A stretch of 64,000 nt of DNA from an uncultured Dorea sp. Its GTDB lineage: Bacteria > Bacillota > Clostridia > Lachnospirales > Lachnospiraceae. The stretch spans positions 1 to 64,000 of the forward strand of contig URTM01000001.1 of the NCBI GenBank assembly GCA_900550865.1. The letters run 5' to 3'. Numbering within the stretch: the stretch's first letter is position 1; every line of letters begins with the position of its first letter. The position numbers and the translations under genes are program-made. Below, in pieces: positions 17,497-26,246 of this stretch. The notes under the pieces are model-generated. The model made no database searches. It saw only the letters and a list, made by a program, of their open reading frames with translations, and was not told where the DNA came from.

Positions 17497-18046
17497 ACAT
17501 AAGATCATCCGGCTCAGAAAAGAGATGGATCCGCTTGTGTGGCAGCAGGCGACCAATGCTATCACAGCAAAGATTATCAGTCATCCACGTTTTTTAGAAG
17601 AGACCGATATCTACTGTTATGCGAATTATAACGGCGAAGCAGGAACTTCTGCGATCATGGAGGAGGCCTGGAAACTTGGGAAAAATGTATGGTTTCCAAG
17701 AGTCGAAGGCAGGGAGATGAATTTTTATCTGGTGGAAAGCAAGGATGACCTGCAGGCGGGGGCGTATGGTATTCCGGAACCGACGGGAGATCATAAAGCC
17801 GATGGAAATGATGGACTTCTGATCATGCCGGGGGTTGCTTTTGACGAAGACTGCCACCGGATCGGATACGGCGGCGGCTTTTATGATAAATACCTGGAAA
17901 AGCATCCGGATCTGCATGCCATTGCAATTGCCTTTGAACTGCAGATGCACCGAGAGCTTCCTTTTGAGGAACACGATATAAAACCGGAGAAAGTTATTAC
18001 GGAAAAACAAGTCTATCCAATTGAAGCAAATGAGGACTTTTTATAA
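17474..18046 (+). CDS. 5-formyltetrahydrofolate cyclo-ligase
   Basis: A 190-residue enzyme that converts 5-formyl-THF to 5,10-methenyl-THF with ATP. The family signatures are the basic N-terminus (KREIRHKIIRLRKEM), PRVEGREMNFY, and the glycine-rich ATP-binding block MPGVAFDEDCHRIGYGGGFYDKYL. TTG 17474 is the best start: AGGTGAG (17463-17469) lies 4 bases upstream, while the GTG at 17465 is inside that sequence. The start lies within the DUF896 gene, so the two are coupled. Confidence 0.92.
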   Translation: METKREIRHKIIRLRKEMDPLVWQQATNAITAKIISHPRFLEETDIYCYANYNGEAGTSAIMEEAWKLGKNVWFPRVEGREMNFYLVESKDDLQAGAYGIPEPTGDHKADGNDGLLIMPGVAFDEDCHRIGYGGGFYDKYLEKHPDLHAIAIAFELQMHRELPFEEHDIKPEKVITEKQVYPIEANEDFL

Positions 18047-18121
18047 ATCCGGATAAAATCTGGACTCCGGATAAAAATAAAGATAAATAAAACCAGAATA
18101 TACTTAAAGGAGTGAGCAAAA

Positions 18122-18304
18122 ATGGCAAACGGATTACCCAAAGATCCTATGCTGTTACTCAGTGTAGTCAATACAAAGCTGAGGGACTATTATCACAGCC
18201 TGGATGCTTTGTGCGACGATATGAATGTCGATAAAGAAGAAATCGTAACTGCTTTAAAAGCGATCGATTACGAATATGACAAAACTACACAACAGTTTGT
18301 CTAA
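18122..18304 (+). CDS. DUF4250 small protein
   Basis: A 60-residue protein of the DUF4250 family. The whole chain is recognisable: LPKDPMLLLSVVNTKLRDYY, then a helix-turn-helix-like 'LCDDMNVDKEEIVTALKAIDYEYD'. This could be a small DNA-binding or adaptor protein, but no function is established. AAAGGAG precedes the ATG. miaB begins 25 bases after the stop. Confidence 0.85.
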   Translation: MANGLPKDPMLLLSVVNTKLRDYYHSLDALCDDMNVDKEEIVTALKAIDYEYDKTTQQFV

Positions 18305-18329
18305 TAAATAATACAAAGGAGCAAAAAGG

Positions 18330-19775
18330 ATGCTTAATAACATGAATTACGATATAGATATCACAAAAGAACCGCCTGCGGATGATACTGCACGCCAGTA
18401 TTATTTTATCGAAAAGGCAAAAGCTTATGTACAGCGCAAGTCTGAGGAACTGGGACGTCCGCTGACATTCTGTGTTACCACATTTGGTTGTCAGATGAAC
18501 GCCCGCGATTCCGAAAAACTCTGCGGAATCCTGGAAAAGATCGGTTATGTGGAAGCGTCCGAAGATGAAGCTGACTTTATCATCTTCAACACCTGTACGG
18601 TAAGAGAGAACGCAAATATGCGTGTCTACGGACGTCTTGGACAGTTAAAACCGAGAAAGAAGAAGAATCCGCACATGATGATCGGTCTTTGCGGCTGCAT
18701 GATGCAGGAACCGGAGGTCGTAGAAAAGTTAAAGACAAGTTACCGCTATGTGGATATTATCTTCGGGACACATAATATTTTCAAATTTGCCGAGCTGATC
18801 GTGACAAGATTCGAATCACAGCGTATGGTGATTGATATCTGGAAAGATACCGACAAGATTGTTGAAAATCTTCCGAATGACCGTAAATACTCTTTCAAAT
18901 CCGGAGTCAACATCATGTTCGGATGCAACAACTTCTGCAGTTACTGTATCGTTCCATATGTACGTGGACGTGAAAGAAGCCGTGATCCGGAGGCAATCGT
19001 ATCTGAGATCCGCCAGCTTGTTGCAGACGGCGTAGTCGAAGTCATGCTGCTTGGTCAGAACGTGAATTCTTACGGCAAGAATCTGGAGCAGCCAATTACA
19101 TTTGCCCAGCTTCTGGAAAAAATCGAACAGATTGAAGGTCTGGAGCGTATCCGTTTCATGACGTCTCATCCGAAGGACTTATCCGATGAACTGATCGAAG
19201 TGATGCGCAAATCAAAGAAGATCTGTAAGCACCTGCATCTGCCGGTACAGTCCGGAAGCAGCAAGATCTTAAAGAAGATGAACCGCCATTATACGAAAGA
19301 ACAATACCTGGAACTGGTAGAAAAAATCCGCGCGAAAGTTCCGGATATTTCTCTTACGACTGATATTATCGTTGGTTTTCCTGGCGAGACAGAGGAAGAC
19401 TTCGAAGAGACGATGGATATCGTAAGAAAAGTACGCTATGACAGCGCATTTACCTTCATCTATTCCAAACGTACCGGAACACCTGCCGCTGTGATGGAAG
19501 ACCAGGTGCCAGAAGATGTGGTCAAGAACCGTTTTGACAGACTGCTGAAAGAAGTCCATGAAATCGCAGCAGAAGTATGTTCTGTACATGAAGGAACTGT
19601 TCAGACAGCCCTGATCGAATCCGTAAGCGAACATGATCCGTCCATGGTGACCGGACGCTTAAGCAATAACCTGCTGGTACATATCAAAGGAGATAAGGGA
19701 ATGATCGGACGACTGGCAGATGTCAGACTGACCGAATGCAAAGGTTTCTATTATCTGGGAGAGCTGGCAGAATAA
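18330..19775 (+). CDS. miaB: tRNA-2-methylthio-N6-dimethylallyladenosine synthase MiaB
   Basis: A 481-residue radical SAM methylthiotransferase that converts i6A37 to ms2i6A37 in tRNAs reading UNN codons. The N-terminal UPF0004 domain carries the second cluster's cysteines (FGCQMN, NTCTVRE, GLCGCMM). The radical SAM cysteines are Cys199, Cys203 and Cys206 in FGCNNFCSYC. A TRAM domain occupies the last ~65 residues. The ~45-residue N-terminal extension before the UPF0004 domain is usual in Clostridia. AAAGGAG lies before the ATG. miaA, which makes its substrate, is 5 kb downstream in the same direction. Confidence 0.95.
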   Translation: MLNNMNYDIDITKEPPADDTARQYYFIEKAKAYVQRKSEELGRPLTFCVTTFGCQMNARDSEKLCGILEKIGYVEASEDEADFIIFNTCTVRENANMRVYGRLGQLKPRKKKNPHMMIGLCGCMMQEPEVVEKLKTSYRYVDIIFGTHNIFKFAELIVTRFESQRMVIDIWKDTDKIVENLPNDRKYSFKSGVNIMFGCNNFCSYCIVPYVRGRERSRDPEAIVSEIRQLVADGVVEVMLLGQNVNSYGKNLEQPITFAQLLEKIEQIEGLERIRFMTSHPKDLSDELIEVMRKSKKICKHLHLPVQSGSSKILKKMNRHYTKEQYLELVEKIRAKVPDISLTTDIIVGFPGETEEDFEETMDIVRKVRYDSAFTFIYSKRTGTPAAVMEDQVPEDVVKNRFDRLLKEVHEIAAEVCSVHEGTVQTALIESVSEHDPSMVTGRLSNNLLVHIKGDKGMIGRLADVRLTECKGFYYLGELAE

Positions 19776-19794
19776 ATGTATTATAATTAACCAT

Positions 19795-19842
19795 AAAAAC
19801 GCTCAAACTATGTAATATCAATAAGATAGTGAGGGCGTTTTT
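19795..19842 (+). terminator. Terminator after miaB that overlaps the next gene's RBS
   Basis: Arms 19795-19811 and 19826-19842 form an 8-bp lower stem (AAAAACGC/GCGTTTTT), a wobble pair and a G-C pair, a 2x2 internal loop and a 5-bp upper stem. The 3' arm ends in T5. The GAGG at 19831-19834 is the only plausible ribosome binding site of the next gene and lies inside the stem. Confidence 0.7.
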
Positions 19843-19844
19843 GT

Positions 19845-20303
19845 ATGAAAAAAATCAGTGAGTATTTATTTTTATGGGGAATCGGAGGATGGATCTATTA
19901 TTCGCTGGAAGTTATCTTCCGCGGCTTTTCCCACTGGTCCATGTTCGTGCTTGGCGGGATCTGTATGATGTTTTTTACTTATCAGGGACAGCAGGTGCAC
20001 TGGCAGGATGATTTTCTCCTGCAGGTATTCCGTTGCAGCATCTTTGTGACTGCATCGGAATTTATCACAGGAATTATTGTAAATAAATGGTTTGCACTGC
20101 ATGTATGGGATTACAGCCGTATGCCGTTTCAGTTGTTCGGGCAGATCTGTCTGCCGTTCATGATGCTGTTTGCATGTCTCTGTGCAGTAGGGATCTACTT
20201 AAGTGCCAATATCCTGTATCTTCTGTACGGAGAGGAGAAGCCTCAGTTTGTGAGAAAATCTATCCTTTCAAATTCAAAATATAAATGCTATAATGAAATG
20301 TAA
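19845..20303 (+). CDS. CmpB-like putative ABC transporter permease family membrane protein
   Basis: A 152-residue integral membrane protein with four hydrophobic segments. 'FLWGIGGWIYYSLEVIFRGFSHWSMF' at the start and 'TASEFITGIIVNKWFALHVWDYSRMPFQLFGQICLPF' in the middle are the hallmarks of the ABC_trans_CmpB family. Despite the family name, no transporter partner is adjacent and the function is unknown. Its start lies 2 bases after the terminator-like hairpin, and its ribosome binding site is within that hairpin. The mutS promoter lies inside its 3' end. Confidence 0.8.
   Translation: MKKISEYLFLWGIGGWIYYSLEVIFRGFSHWSMFVLGGICMMFFTYQGQQVHWQDDFLLQVFRCSIFVTASEFITGIIVNKWFALHVWDYSRMPFQLFGQICLPFMMLFACLCAVGIYLSANILYLLYGEEKPQFVRKSILSNSKYKCYNEM
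20266..20294 (+). promoter_or_regulatory. Promoter of mutS-mutL-miaA
   Basis: TTTCAA at 20266-20271, a 17-base spacer and a consensus TATAAT at 20289-20294, with the extended TGC before it. It lies in the 3' end of the preceding gene. Confidence 0.65.
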
Positions 20304-20330
20304 AAATCAAATGATAAGAGGAGAAGAAAA

Positions 20331-22979
20331 GTGGCAGAATTAACACCAATGATGCAGCAGTATATGCAGACGAAAAAAGAATATCCGGACTGCATCCTCT
20401 TTTATAGATTGGGAGACTTTTATGAAATGTTCTTTGACGATGCACTGACTGCATCCAAAGAACTGGAGATTACATTAACCGGAAAGAACTGCGGACTGAA
20501 AGAGCGTGCGCCGATGTGCGGCGTCCCGTATCACGCAGTGGACGGATATCTGAACAGACTGGTATCCAAAGGTTATAAAGTAGCCATCTGTGAACAGCTG
20601 GAAGATCCGGCAACTGCAAAAGGGATTGTAAAAAGAGATGTTGTAAGAATCGTAACGCCAGGAACCAATCTGGATACCCAGGCACTGGACGAGACAAAAA
20701 ATAATTATATCATGTGTATTGCCTATGCATCGGATCATTACGGTGTATCCGTTGCCGATGTGTCAACCGGCGAGTATATGGTAACCGAGATTGAGAATTC
20801 CGAGAAATTATTTGATGAGATCTACAAGTTCATGCCGTCAGAGCTGATCTGTAATGAGGCATTTTACATGAGTGGCATGAATTTTGAGTTATTAAAAGAA
20901 AAGCTTGGAATCACCGTATATTCTCTGGATGCCTGGTATTTTGATGATGCGATCTGTGAACGTGTCTTAAAAGAACATTTCCATGCCGGCACGATCGAAG
21001 GACTGGGACTTACCGATTACGACTGCGGTGTGATCGCAGCCGGTGCGCTTATGCAGTATCTCGTAGAGACGCAGAAACGGGACTTATCACACATTTCCCA
21101 TCTGACGATCTATGCATCCGGAAAGTACATGCTTCTGGACAGCTCGACCAGACGAAATCTGGAACTGTGCGAGACACTACGTGACAAGCAGAAACGAGGT
21201 TCCCTTCTGTGGGTGCTGGATAAGACAAAGACAGCCATGGGAGCAAGAACCCTGCGTAAATATATCGAGCAGCCATTGATCGATAAAAATGCGATTGAGA
21301 AACGACTCGATGCTGTAGACGAACTGATGAAAAATGCGATTTCCAGAGAGGAAATCCGTGAATACCTTTCACCAGTTTACGATCTGGAACGACTGGTGTG
21401 CAGGATCACATACCAGTCTGCGAATCCAAGAGACCTGATCGCATTCCAGACCTCCCTCGCGATGCTTCCGCATATCAAATGCATCTTAAGCGATATGCAG
21501 ACACCGCTTTTAAAAGAACTGAACGAAGAACTGGATACACTCGAAGATCTGTGTAAGCTGGTCAGTGATTCGATCAAAGAAGATCCGCCGATTGCAATGA
21601 AAGAAGGCGGCATCATCAAAGATGGTTACAATGCAGAAGTAGATAAGCTCCGTAATGCCAAATCCGACGGAAAAGACTGGCTTGCAAAGTTGGAAGCAGA
21701 CGAACGTGAAAAGACGGGAATTAAAAATCTGCGTATCAAGTATAACAAAGTATTTGGCTATTATCTGGAGGTTACCAATTCTTTCAAGGATCTGGTACCG
21801 GATTATTACACAAGAAAACAGACACTTGCCAATGCAGAGCGTTATATCATCCCGGAATTAAAAGAACTGGAAGATACGATCCTTGGTGCAGAAGATAAGC
21901 TGTATGCACTCGAATACCAGCTTTACTCCGAAGTGCGGGATACCATCGGCAAAGAAGTCGTCCGCATCCAGAAGACAGCGAAAGCCATTGCGAAGTTAGA
22001 TGCATTTGCCTCTCTTGCGCTGGTTGCAGAACAGAATAATTATGTCAGACCAAAGATGAACGACAAAGGTCTCATTGATATCAAGGACGGCCGTCATCCG
22101 GTCGTAGAAAAGATGATCTCCAATGACATGTTCATCTGTAACGATACATATCTCAATGACAAAAAGGACCGCATTTCCATTATTACGGGACCGAACATGG
22201 CCGGTAAATCGACCTACATGCGACAGACAGCCCTGATCGTCCTGATGGCACAGATCGGTTCGTTTGTTCCGGCTTCTTCGGCAAATATCGGTGTGGTAGA
22301 CCGTATCTTTACCCGTGTAGGTGCGTCAGATGACCTTGCAAGCGGACAGAGTACCTTTATGGTAGAGATGACAGAGGTTGCCAATATTCTCCGTAATGCG
22401 ACGAATAAGAGCCTTCTGATCCTGGATGAGATCGGCCGTGGTACCAGTACCTTTGATGGGTTGAGTATTGCCTGGGCAGTGATCGAATATATCAGCAACA
22501 GCAAATTATTAGGAGCAAAGACTTTATTTGCAACACACTATCACGAACTGACCGAGCTGGAAGGAAAGATTGAAAATGTCAATAACTACTGTATCGCCGT
22601 AAAAGAAAAGGGCGATGATATTATTTTCCTGCGTAAGATCGTAAAAGGCGGCGCAGACAAAAGTTACGGAATCCAGGTTGCCAGACTTGCAGGTGTTCCA
22701 CAGTCGGTTACGGATAGAGCAAAAGAGATCGTAGAAGAACTGGTACAGGCAGATGTAACCGGAAAGATCAAAGATATCGAAGTACAGGGACACGAGTCTT
22801 CCAAGCCAAAGGCAAAGCATTTTGATGAGGTAGATCTTGCCCAGATGTCACTTTTTGATACCGTAAAAGATGACGATGTCATCAAGGAGATAAAAGAACT
22901 GGACCTTGCCAATCTGACTCCGATCGATGCATTAAATACATTATATCAGCTTCAGAACAAGCTGAAAAACAGGTGGTAA
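20331..22979 (+). CDS. mutS: DNA mismatch repair protein MutS
   Basis: An 882-residue mismatch-recognition ATPase. The N-terminal mismatch-binding FYEMF motif is present (GDFYEMFFDDA), followed by connector, lever and clamp domains. The ATPase has Walker A (GPNMAGKST, about residue 620), Walker B (LLILDEIGRGTST) and the conserved FATHYHEL. The C-terminus ends in the short helical clamp region (LTPIDALNTLYQLQNKL). The GTG start at 20331 follows AAGAGGAG. mutL begins 3 bases after the stop. Confidence 0.97.
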   Translation: MAELTPMMQQYMQTKKEYPDCILFYRLGDFYEMFFDDALTASKELEITLTGKNCGLKERAPMCGVPYHAVDGYLNRLVSKGYKVAICEQLEDPATAKGIVKRDVVRIVTPGTNLDTQALDETKNNYIMCIAYASDHYGVSVADVSTGEYMVTEIENSEKLFDEIYKFMPSELICNEAFYMSGMNFELLKEKLGITVYSLDAWYFDDAICERVLKEHFHAGTIEGLGLTDYDCGVIAAGALMQYLVETQKRDLSHISHLTIYASGKYMLLDSSTRRNLELCETLRDKQKRGSLLWVLDKTKTAMGARTLRKYIEQPLIDKNAIEKRLDAVDELMKNAISREEIREYLSPVYDLERLVCRITYQSANPRDLIAFQTSLAMLPHIKCILSDMQTPLLKELNEELDTLEDLCKLVSDSIKEDPPIAMKEGGIIKDGYNAEVDKLRNAKSDGKDWLAKLEADEREKTGIKNLRIKYNKVFGYYLEVTNSFKDLVPDYYTRKQTLANAERYIIPELKELEDTILGAEDKLYALEYQLYSEVRDTIGKEVVRIQKTAKAIAKLDAFASLALVAEQNNYVRPKMNDKGLIDIKDGRHPVVEKMISNDMFICNDTYLNDKKDRISIITGPNMAGKSTYMRQTALIVLMAQIGSFVPASSANIGVVDRIFTRVGASDDLASGQSTFMVEMTEVANILRNATNKSLLILDEIGRGTSTFDGLSIAWAVIEYISNSKLLGAKTLFATHYHELTELEGKIENVNNYCIAVKEKGDDIIFLRKIVKGGADKSYGIQVARLAGVPQSVTDRAKEIVEELVQADVTGKIKDIEVQGHESSKPKAKHFDEVDLAQMSLFDTVKDDDVIKEIKELDLANLTPIDALNTLYQLQNKLKNRW

Positions 22980-22982
22980 ACG

Positions 22983-24944
22983 ATGAGTAAAATTCAGGTG
23001 TTAGACCCGATTACAATTGATAAGATCGCAGCTGGAGAGGTGATCGAGCGGCCGGCTTCTGTCGTAAAAGAGCTGGTGGAAAATGCCATTGATGCCGGTG
23101 CTACGGCGGTTGTCGTAGAGATCAAAGAAGGCGGCATTTCCTTTATGCGTATTACGGATAACGGCTGCGGGATCGACCGGGAAGATGTGCGCTCCGCATT
23201 CCTGCGGCACTCGACAAGTAAGATACGATCCGTTGATGATCTGGTTCATATCGGTTCACTGGGATTCCGCGGTGAGGCACTGTCCAGTATCTCGGCGGTT
23301 GCGCAGGTAGAGCTGATCACCAAGACGAAAGATCAGACATTTGGAACGTTATACCGTATCGCAGGCGGAAAAGAAGAGGATCTGGAAGATACCGGTGCTC
23401 CGGACGGAACCACCTTTATCATACGGCAGTTATTTTATAATACCCCCGCCAGAAGGAAGTTCCTGAAGACGCCGATGACGGAGGCGAGCCATGTCGGAGA
23501 TCTGATGACAAGACTGGCGCTTTCCCACCCGCATATTTCGTTTCAGTTTATCAATAACGGACAGTCAAAATTACATACGTCCGGCAACGGAAAGCTGAAA
23601 GATGTCATCTATCACATCTACGGACGTGAGATCGCGGCAAATCTTCTGAAAGCGGAATATGATGCACCGGGGCTTAGAATCACAGGATTTTTAGGAAAGC
23701 CAATTATTTCCAGAGGAAACCGTAATTTTGAAAATTATTATGTCAATGGCAGATATGCAAAGAATAATATTATTTCCAGAGCCATTGAAGATGCATATAA
23801 AGATTTTACCATGCAACACAAATATCCGTTTGTCGTACTGCATGTCGAGATTGACGGAGAGCATGTAGACGTCAATGTACATCCGACCAAGATGGAACTG
23901 CGTTTTAATAATCAGCAGGAAGTATACAATGCCATTTATTCGGCGGTTGTTCAGGGGCTTCATGAGAAAGAATTGATCCCGCATGTGGAGATGCCGGAAC
24001 CAAAGCCGGTTGTCTCCAATACACCGGCAACGGCGTATGCATCACAGATGCCGCAGCAGAAAAAAGCAGTTGTGCCGCCTCCGCAGGAGCGTGATCTGGA
24101 ATACTTCATGTCCAGGATGAAAGAACGGGTTCTGGCGGAGTACGAAGAGAAGAAGAGAACAGAAAAGATTGCAGCAAAGCAGGCAGTAAATACGGCAAAA
24201 AATATGGCAGAAGGAAAAACACCTTATATGCAGAATGCTTCCAACAAATCGCCAATAACAATGTCGATGAATGCGGACGAACCGCAAAAATCAGAACCAT
24301 CTCTTGCTGAATCACCGAAACAGATGGAACTTTTTGAAGATCATCTGCTTACCAGAGAGGCCATGCAGAAATATAAAGTCGTTGGTCAGGTATTCGAAAC
24401 CTACTGGCTGGTAGAATATGATAACAGCCTCTATATTATCGATCAGCATGCAGCGCACGAACGTGTTCTGTATGAAAAGACTTTAAAATCCATGAAAACC
24501 AGGGAATTCACCTCTCAGATGATCAGTCCTCCGATCGTACTGAACTTAAGCATGCAGGAGGCAGAGCTTCTGAACACCTACATGGATCAGTTTACAAGGA
24601 TTGGATTCGAGATTGAGGAGTTCGGCCAGGATTCTTATGCCGTCCGCGCCGTACCGGATAATCTGTTCAGTATTGCGAAGAAAGAACTGCTGATCCAGAT
24701 GCTGGACAGTCTTTCGGATGAAATTACCAGAAATCAGTCTCCGGATCTCATCGATGAGAAGATTGCTTCGATGTCATGTAAGGCTGCCGTAAAGGGCAAT
24801 ATGAAACTGTCGGTCCAGGAAGTCGATGCGCTGATCGGTGAACTGTTGTCATTAGACAACCCTTATCATTGCCCGCATGGCAGACCGACCATTATCGCAA
24901 TGACTAAGAGAGAACTGGAAAAGAAATTCAAGAGGATTGTATAA
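22983..24944 (+). CDS. mutL: DNA mismatch repair protein MutL
   Basis: A 653-residue GHKL ATPase with a C-terminal endonuclease domain. ATP-binding motifs are ELVENAIDAG, ITDNGCGI and SLGFRGEAL. The nuclease signature is intact at about residues 487-498 (DQHAAHERVLYE), with a late CPHGRP zinc-site motif, so this is the nicking type of MutL found in bacteria lacking MutH. The linker near residues 340-450 is low in complexity and variable. The gene is coupled to mutS, and miaA begins one base after its stop. Confidence 0.97.
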   Translation: MSKIQVLDPITIDKIAAGEVIERPASVVKELVENAIDAGATAVVVEIKEGGISFMRITDNGCGIDREDVRSAFLRHSTSKIRSVDDLVHIGSLGFRGEALSSISAVAQVELITKTKDQTFGTLYRIAGGKEEDLEDTGAPDGTTFIIRQLFYNTPARRKFLKTPMTEASHVGDLMTRLALSHPHISFQFINNGQSKLHTSGNGKLKDVIYHIYGREIAANLLKAEYDAPGLRITGFLGKPIISRGNRNFENYYVNGRYAKNNIISRAIEDAYKDFTMQHKYPFVVLHVEIDGEHVDVNVHPTKMELRFNNQQEVYNAIYSAVVQGLHEKELIPHVEMPEPKPVVSNTPATAYASQMPQQKKAVVPPPQERDLEYFMSRMKERVLAEYEEKKRTEKIAAKQAVNTAKNMAEGKTPYMQNASNKSPITMSMNADEPQKSEPSLAESPKQMELFEDHLLTREAMQKYKVVGQVFETYWLVEYDNSLYIIDQHAAHERVLYEKTLKSMKTREFTSQMISPPIVLNLSMQEAELLNTYMDQFTRIGFEIEEFGQDSYAVRAVPDNLFSIAKKELLIQMLDSLSDEITRNQSPDLIDEKIASMSCKAAVKGNMKLSVQEVDALIGELLSLDNPYHCPHGRPTIIAMTKRELEKKFKRIV

Positions 24945-24945
24945 A

Positions 24946-25890
24946 ATGAAGAAGAAACCTTTAGTAGTACTAACAGGGCCTACGGCTGTCGGAAAGACAA
25001 AAGCTTCCATCGGGCTTGCAAAAGCGATCGGCGGAGAGATCATTTCCGCCGATTCCATGCAGGTATATGAATATATGGATATCGGCTCTGCGAAGATTCT
25101 CCCGGAAGAGATGCAGGGTGTTCCGCATTATCTGGTAGATGAATTGAAGCCGTGGGATGAATTCCACGTCGTCCGTTTCCAACAGATGGCAAAAAAAGCA
25201 ATGGAACAGATCTATGCCAACGGACACATCCCGATCGTTGTCGGCGGAACCGGATTCTATATCCAGGCGCTGCTGTATGATATTGATTTTACCAGCACCC
25301 CGCAGGATGATAGTTACCGGAAAGAACTGGAAAGTCTGGCAAAAGAAAAGGGAGCTGAATATCTGCATGAAATGCTACGGAAAGTCGATCTGAAATCTGC
25401 CGAAGATATCCACGCCAATAATATAAAACGTGTGATCCGGGCACTGGAATATTATCACCAGACCGGACAGAAGATGTCAGAACATAACGAAGAGGAACGC
25501 CGGAAAGAGTCTCCATATGAATTCGCATATTTTGTTCTGAATGCGCCAAGGGAAAAGCTGTACGAAAGAATTGACAGGCGCGTAGATCAGATGATAGAAG
25601 ACGGGCTCGTTGACGAAGTACAACATCTGAAGGAACTGGGCTGTACAAAAGAGATGGTTTCCATGCAGGGGCTCGGTTACAAGGAGATTCTGTCATACCT
25701 CGACGGGGAATACGATCTGGATACGGCGATCTATACCATCAAACGCGACACCAGACATTTTGCCAAACGGCAGCTTACCTGGTTCCGGCGTGAACGTCAG
25801 GTGACATGGATCCAGAAAGAAACGTATGATTATGATGAAGAAAAGATTCTGAAGGCAATGATCTCACATCTGGAAGGAAGAATATGCTGA
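24946..25890 (+). CDS. miaA: tRNA dimethylallyltransferase MiaA
   Basis: A 314-residue enzyme that transfers dimethylallyl from DMAPP to N6 of A37, giving the substrate of MiaB. The P-loop is GPTAVGKT near the N-terminus, followed by ISADSMQVYEYMDIGSAK, GGTGFYIQALLYDID and the late QLTWFRRERQ. ATG 24946 is used because it is one base past the mutL stop and gives the normal N-terminus. The mutS-mutL-miaA order is common in Firmicutes, usually followed by hfq, which is not present here. Confidence 0.96.
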   Translation: MKKKPLVVLTGPTAVGKTKASIGLAKAIGGEIISADSMQVYEYMDIGSAKILPEEMQGVPHYLVDELKPWDEFHVVRFQQMAKKAMEQIYANGHIPIVVGGTGFYIQALLYDIDFTSTPQDDSYRKELESLAKEKGAEYLHEMLRKVDLKSAEDIHANNIKRVIRALEYYHQTGQKMSEHNEEERRKESPYEFAYFVLNAPREKLYERIDRRVDQMIEDGLVDEVQHLKELGCTKEMVSMQGLGYKEILSYLDGEYDLDTAIYTIKRDTRHFAKRQLTWFRRERQVTWIQKETYDYDEEKILKAMISHLEGRIC

Positions 25891-26180
25891 AGAAAAAGTT
25901 AAGAGGAAAATCCAAATTTTTAAGAAAAATGAACGAACTGATGGAAATCTATTCCCGCAGTCAGGACACGGCATTTGCTTACCGCGAGCTGCTCGGCCTG
26001 GAACCGATGATCAAATATGAAGGGGAGCAGGCGATGTTCGATCTTAACAAAGCATCCCTTTTATACGACATGGAAAGGTACCGTGAAGCAGAAGCAGTTC
26101 TGAAACAGATCCCGTCCATCAATCCAACATTTGATGCAATGTGTGAATCTCTGCGTTTCAAGCTGTTGGAAGTCCGGTAA
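25884..26180 (+). CDS. Hypothetical helical protein coupled to miaA
   Basis: A 98-residue protein that I do not recognise. It is basic at the N-terminus (MLKKKLRGKSKFLRK) and then helical, with a pattern like a single tetratricopeptide-type helical pair: 'FDLNKASLLYDMERYREAEAVLKQI'. Its ATG lies 7 bases inside the miaA 3' end, so it is very probably translated by coupling. It could be a small adaptor or scaffold, but this is inference. Confidence 0.65.
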   Translation: MLKKKLRGKSKFLRKMNELMEIYSRSQDTAFAYRELLGLEPMIKYEGEQAMFDLNKASLLYDMERYREAEAVLKQIPSINPTFDAMCESLRFKLLEVR

Positions 26181-26246
26181 TTCCTCCGCAAACACTTATG
26201 TACTAAGCAGAAAGAAGAAAATCAGAAAGAAGGATAAATATAGATT

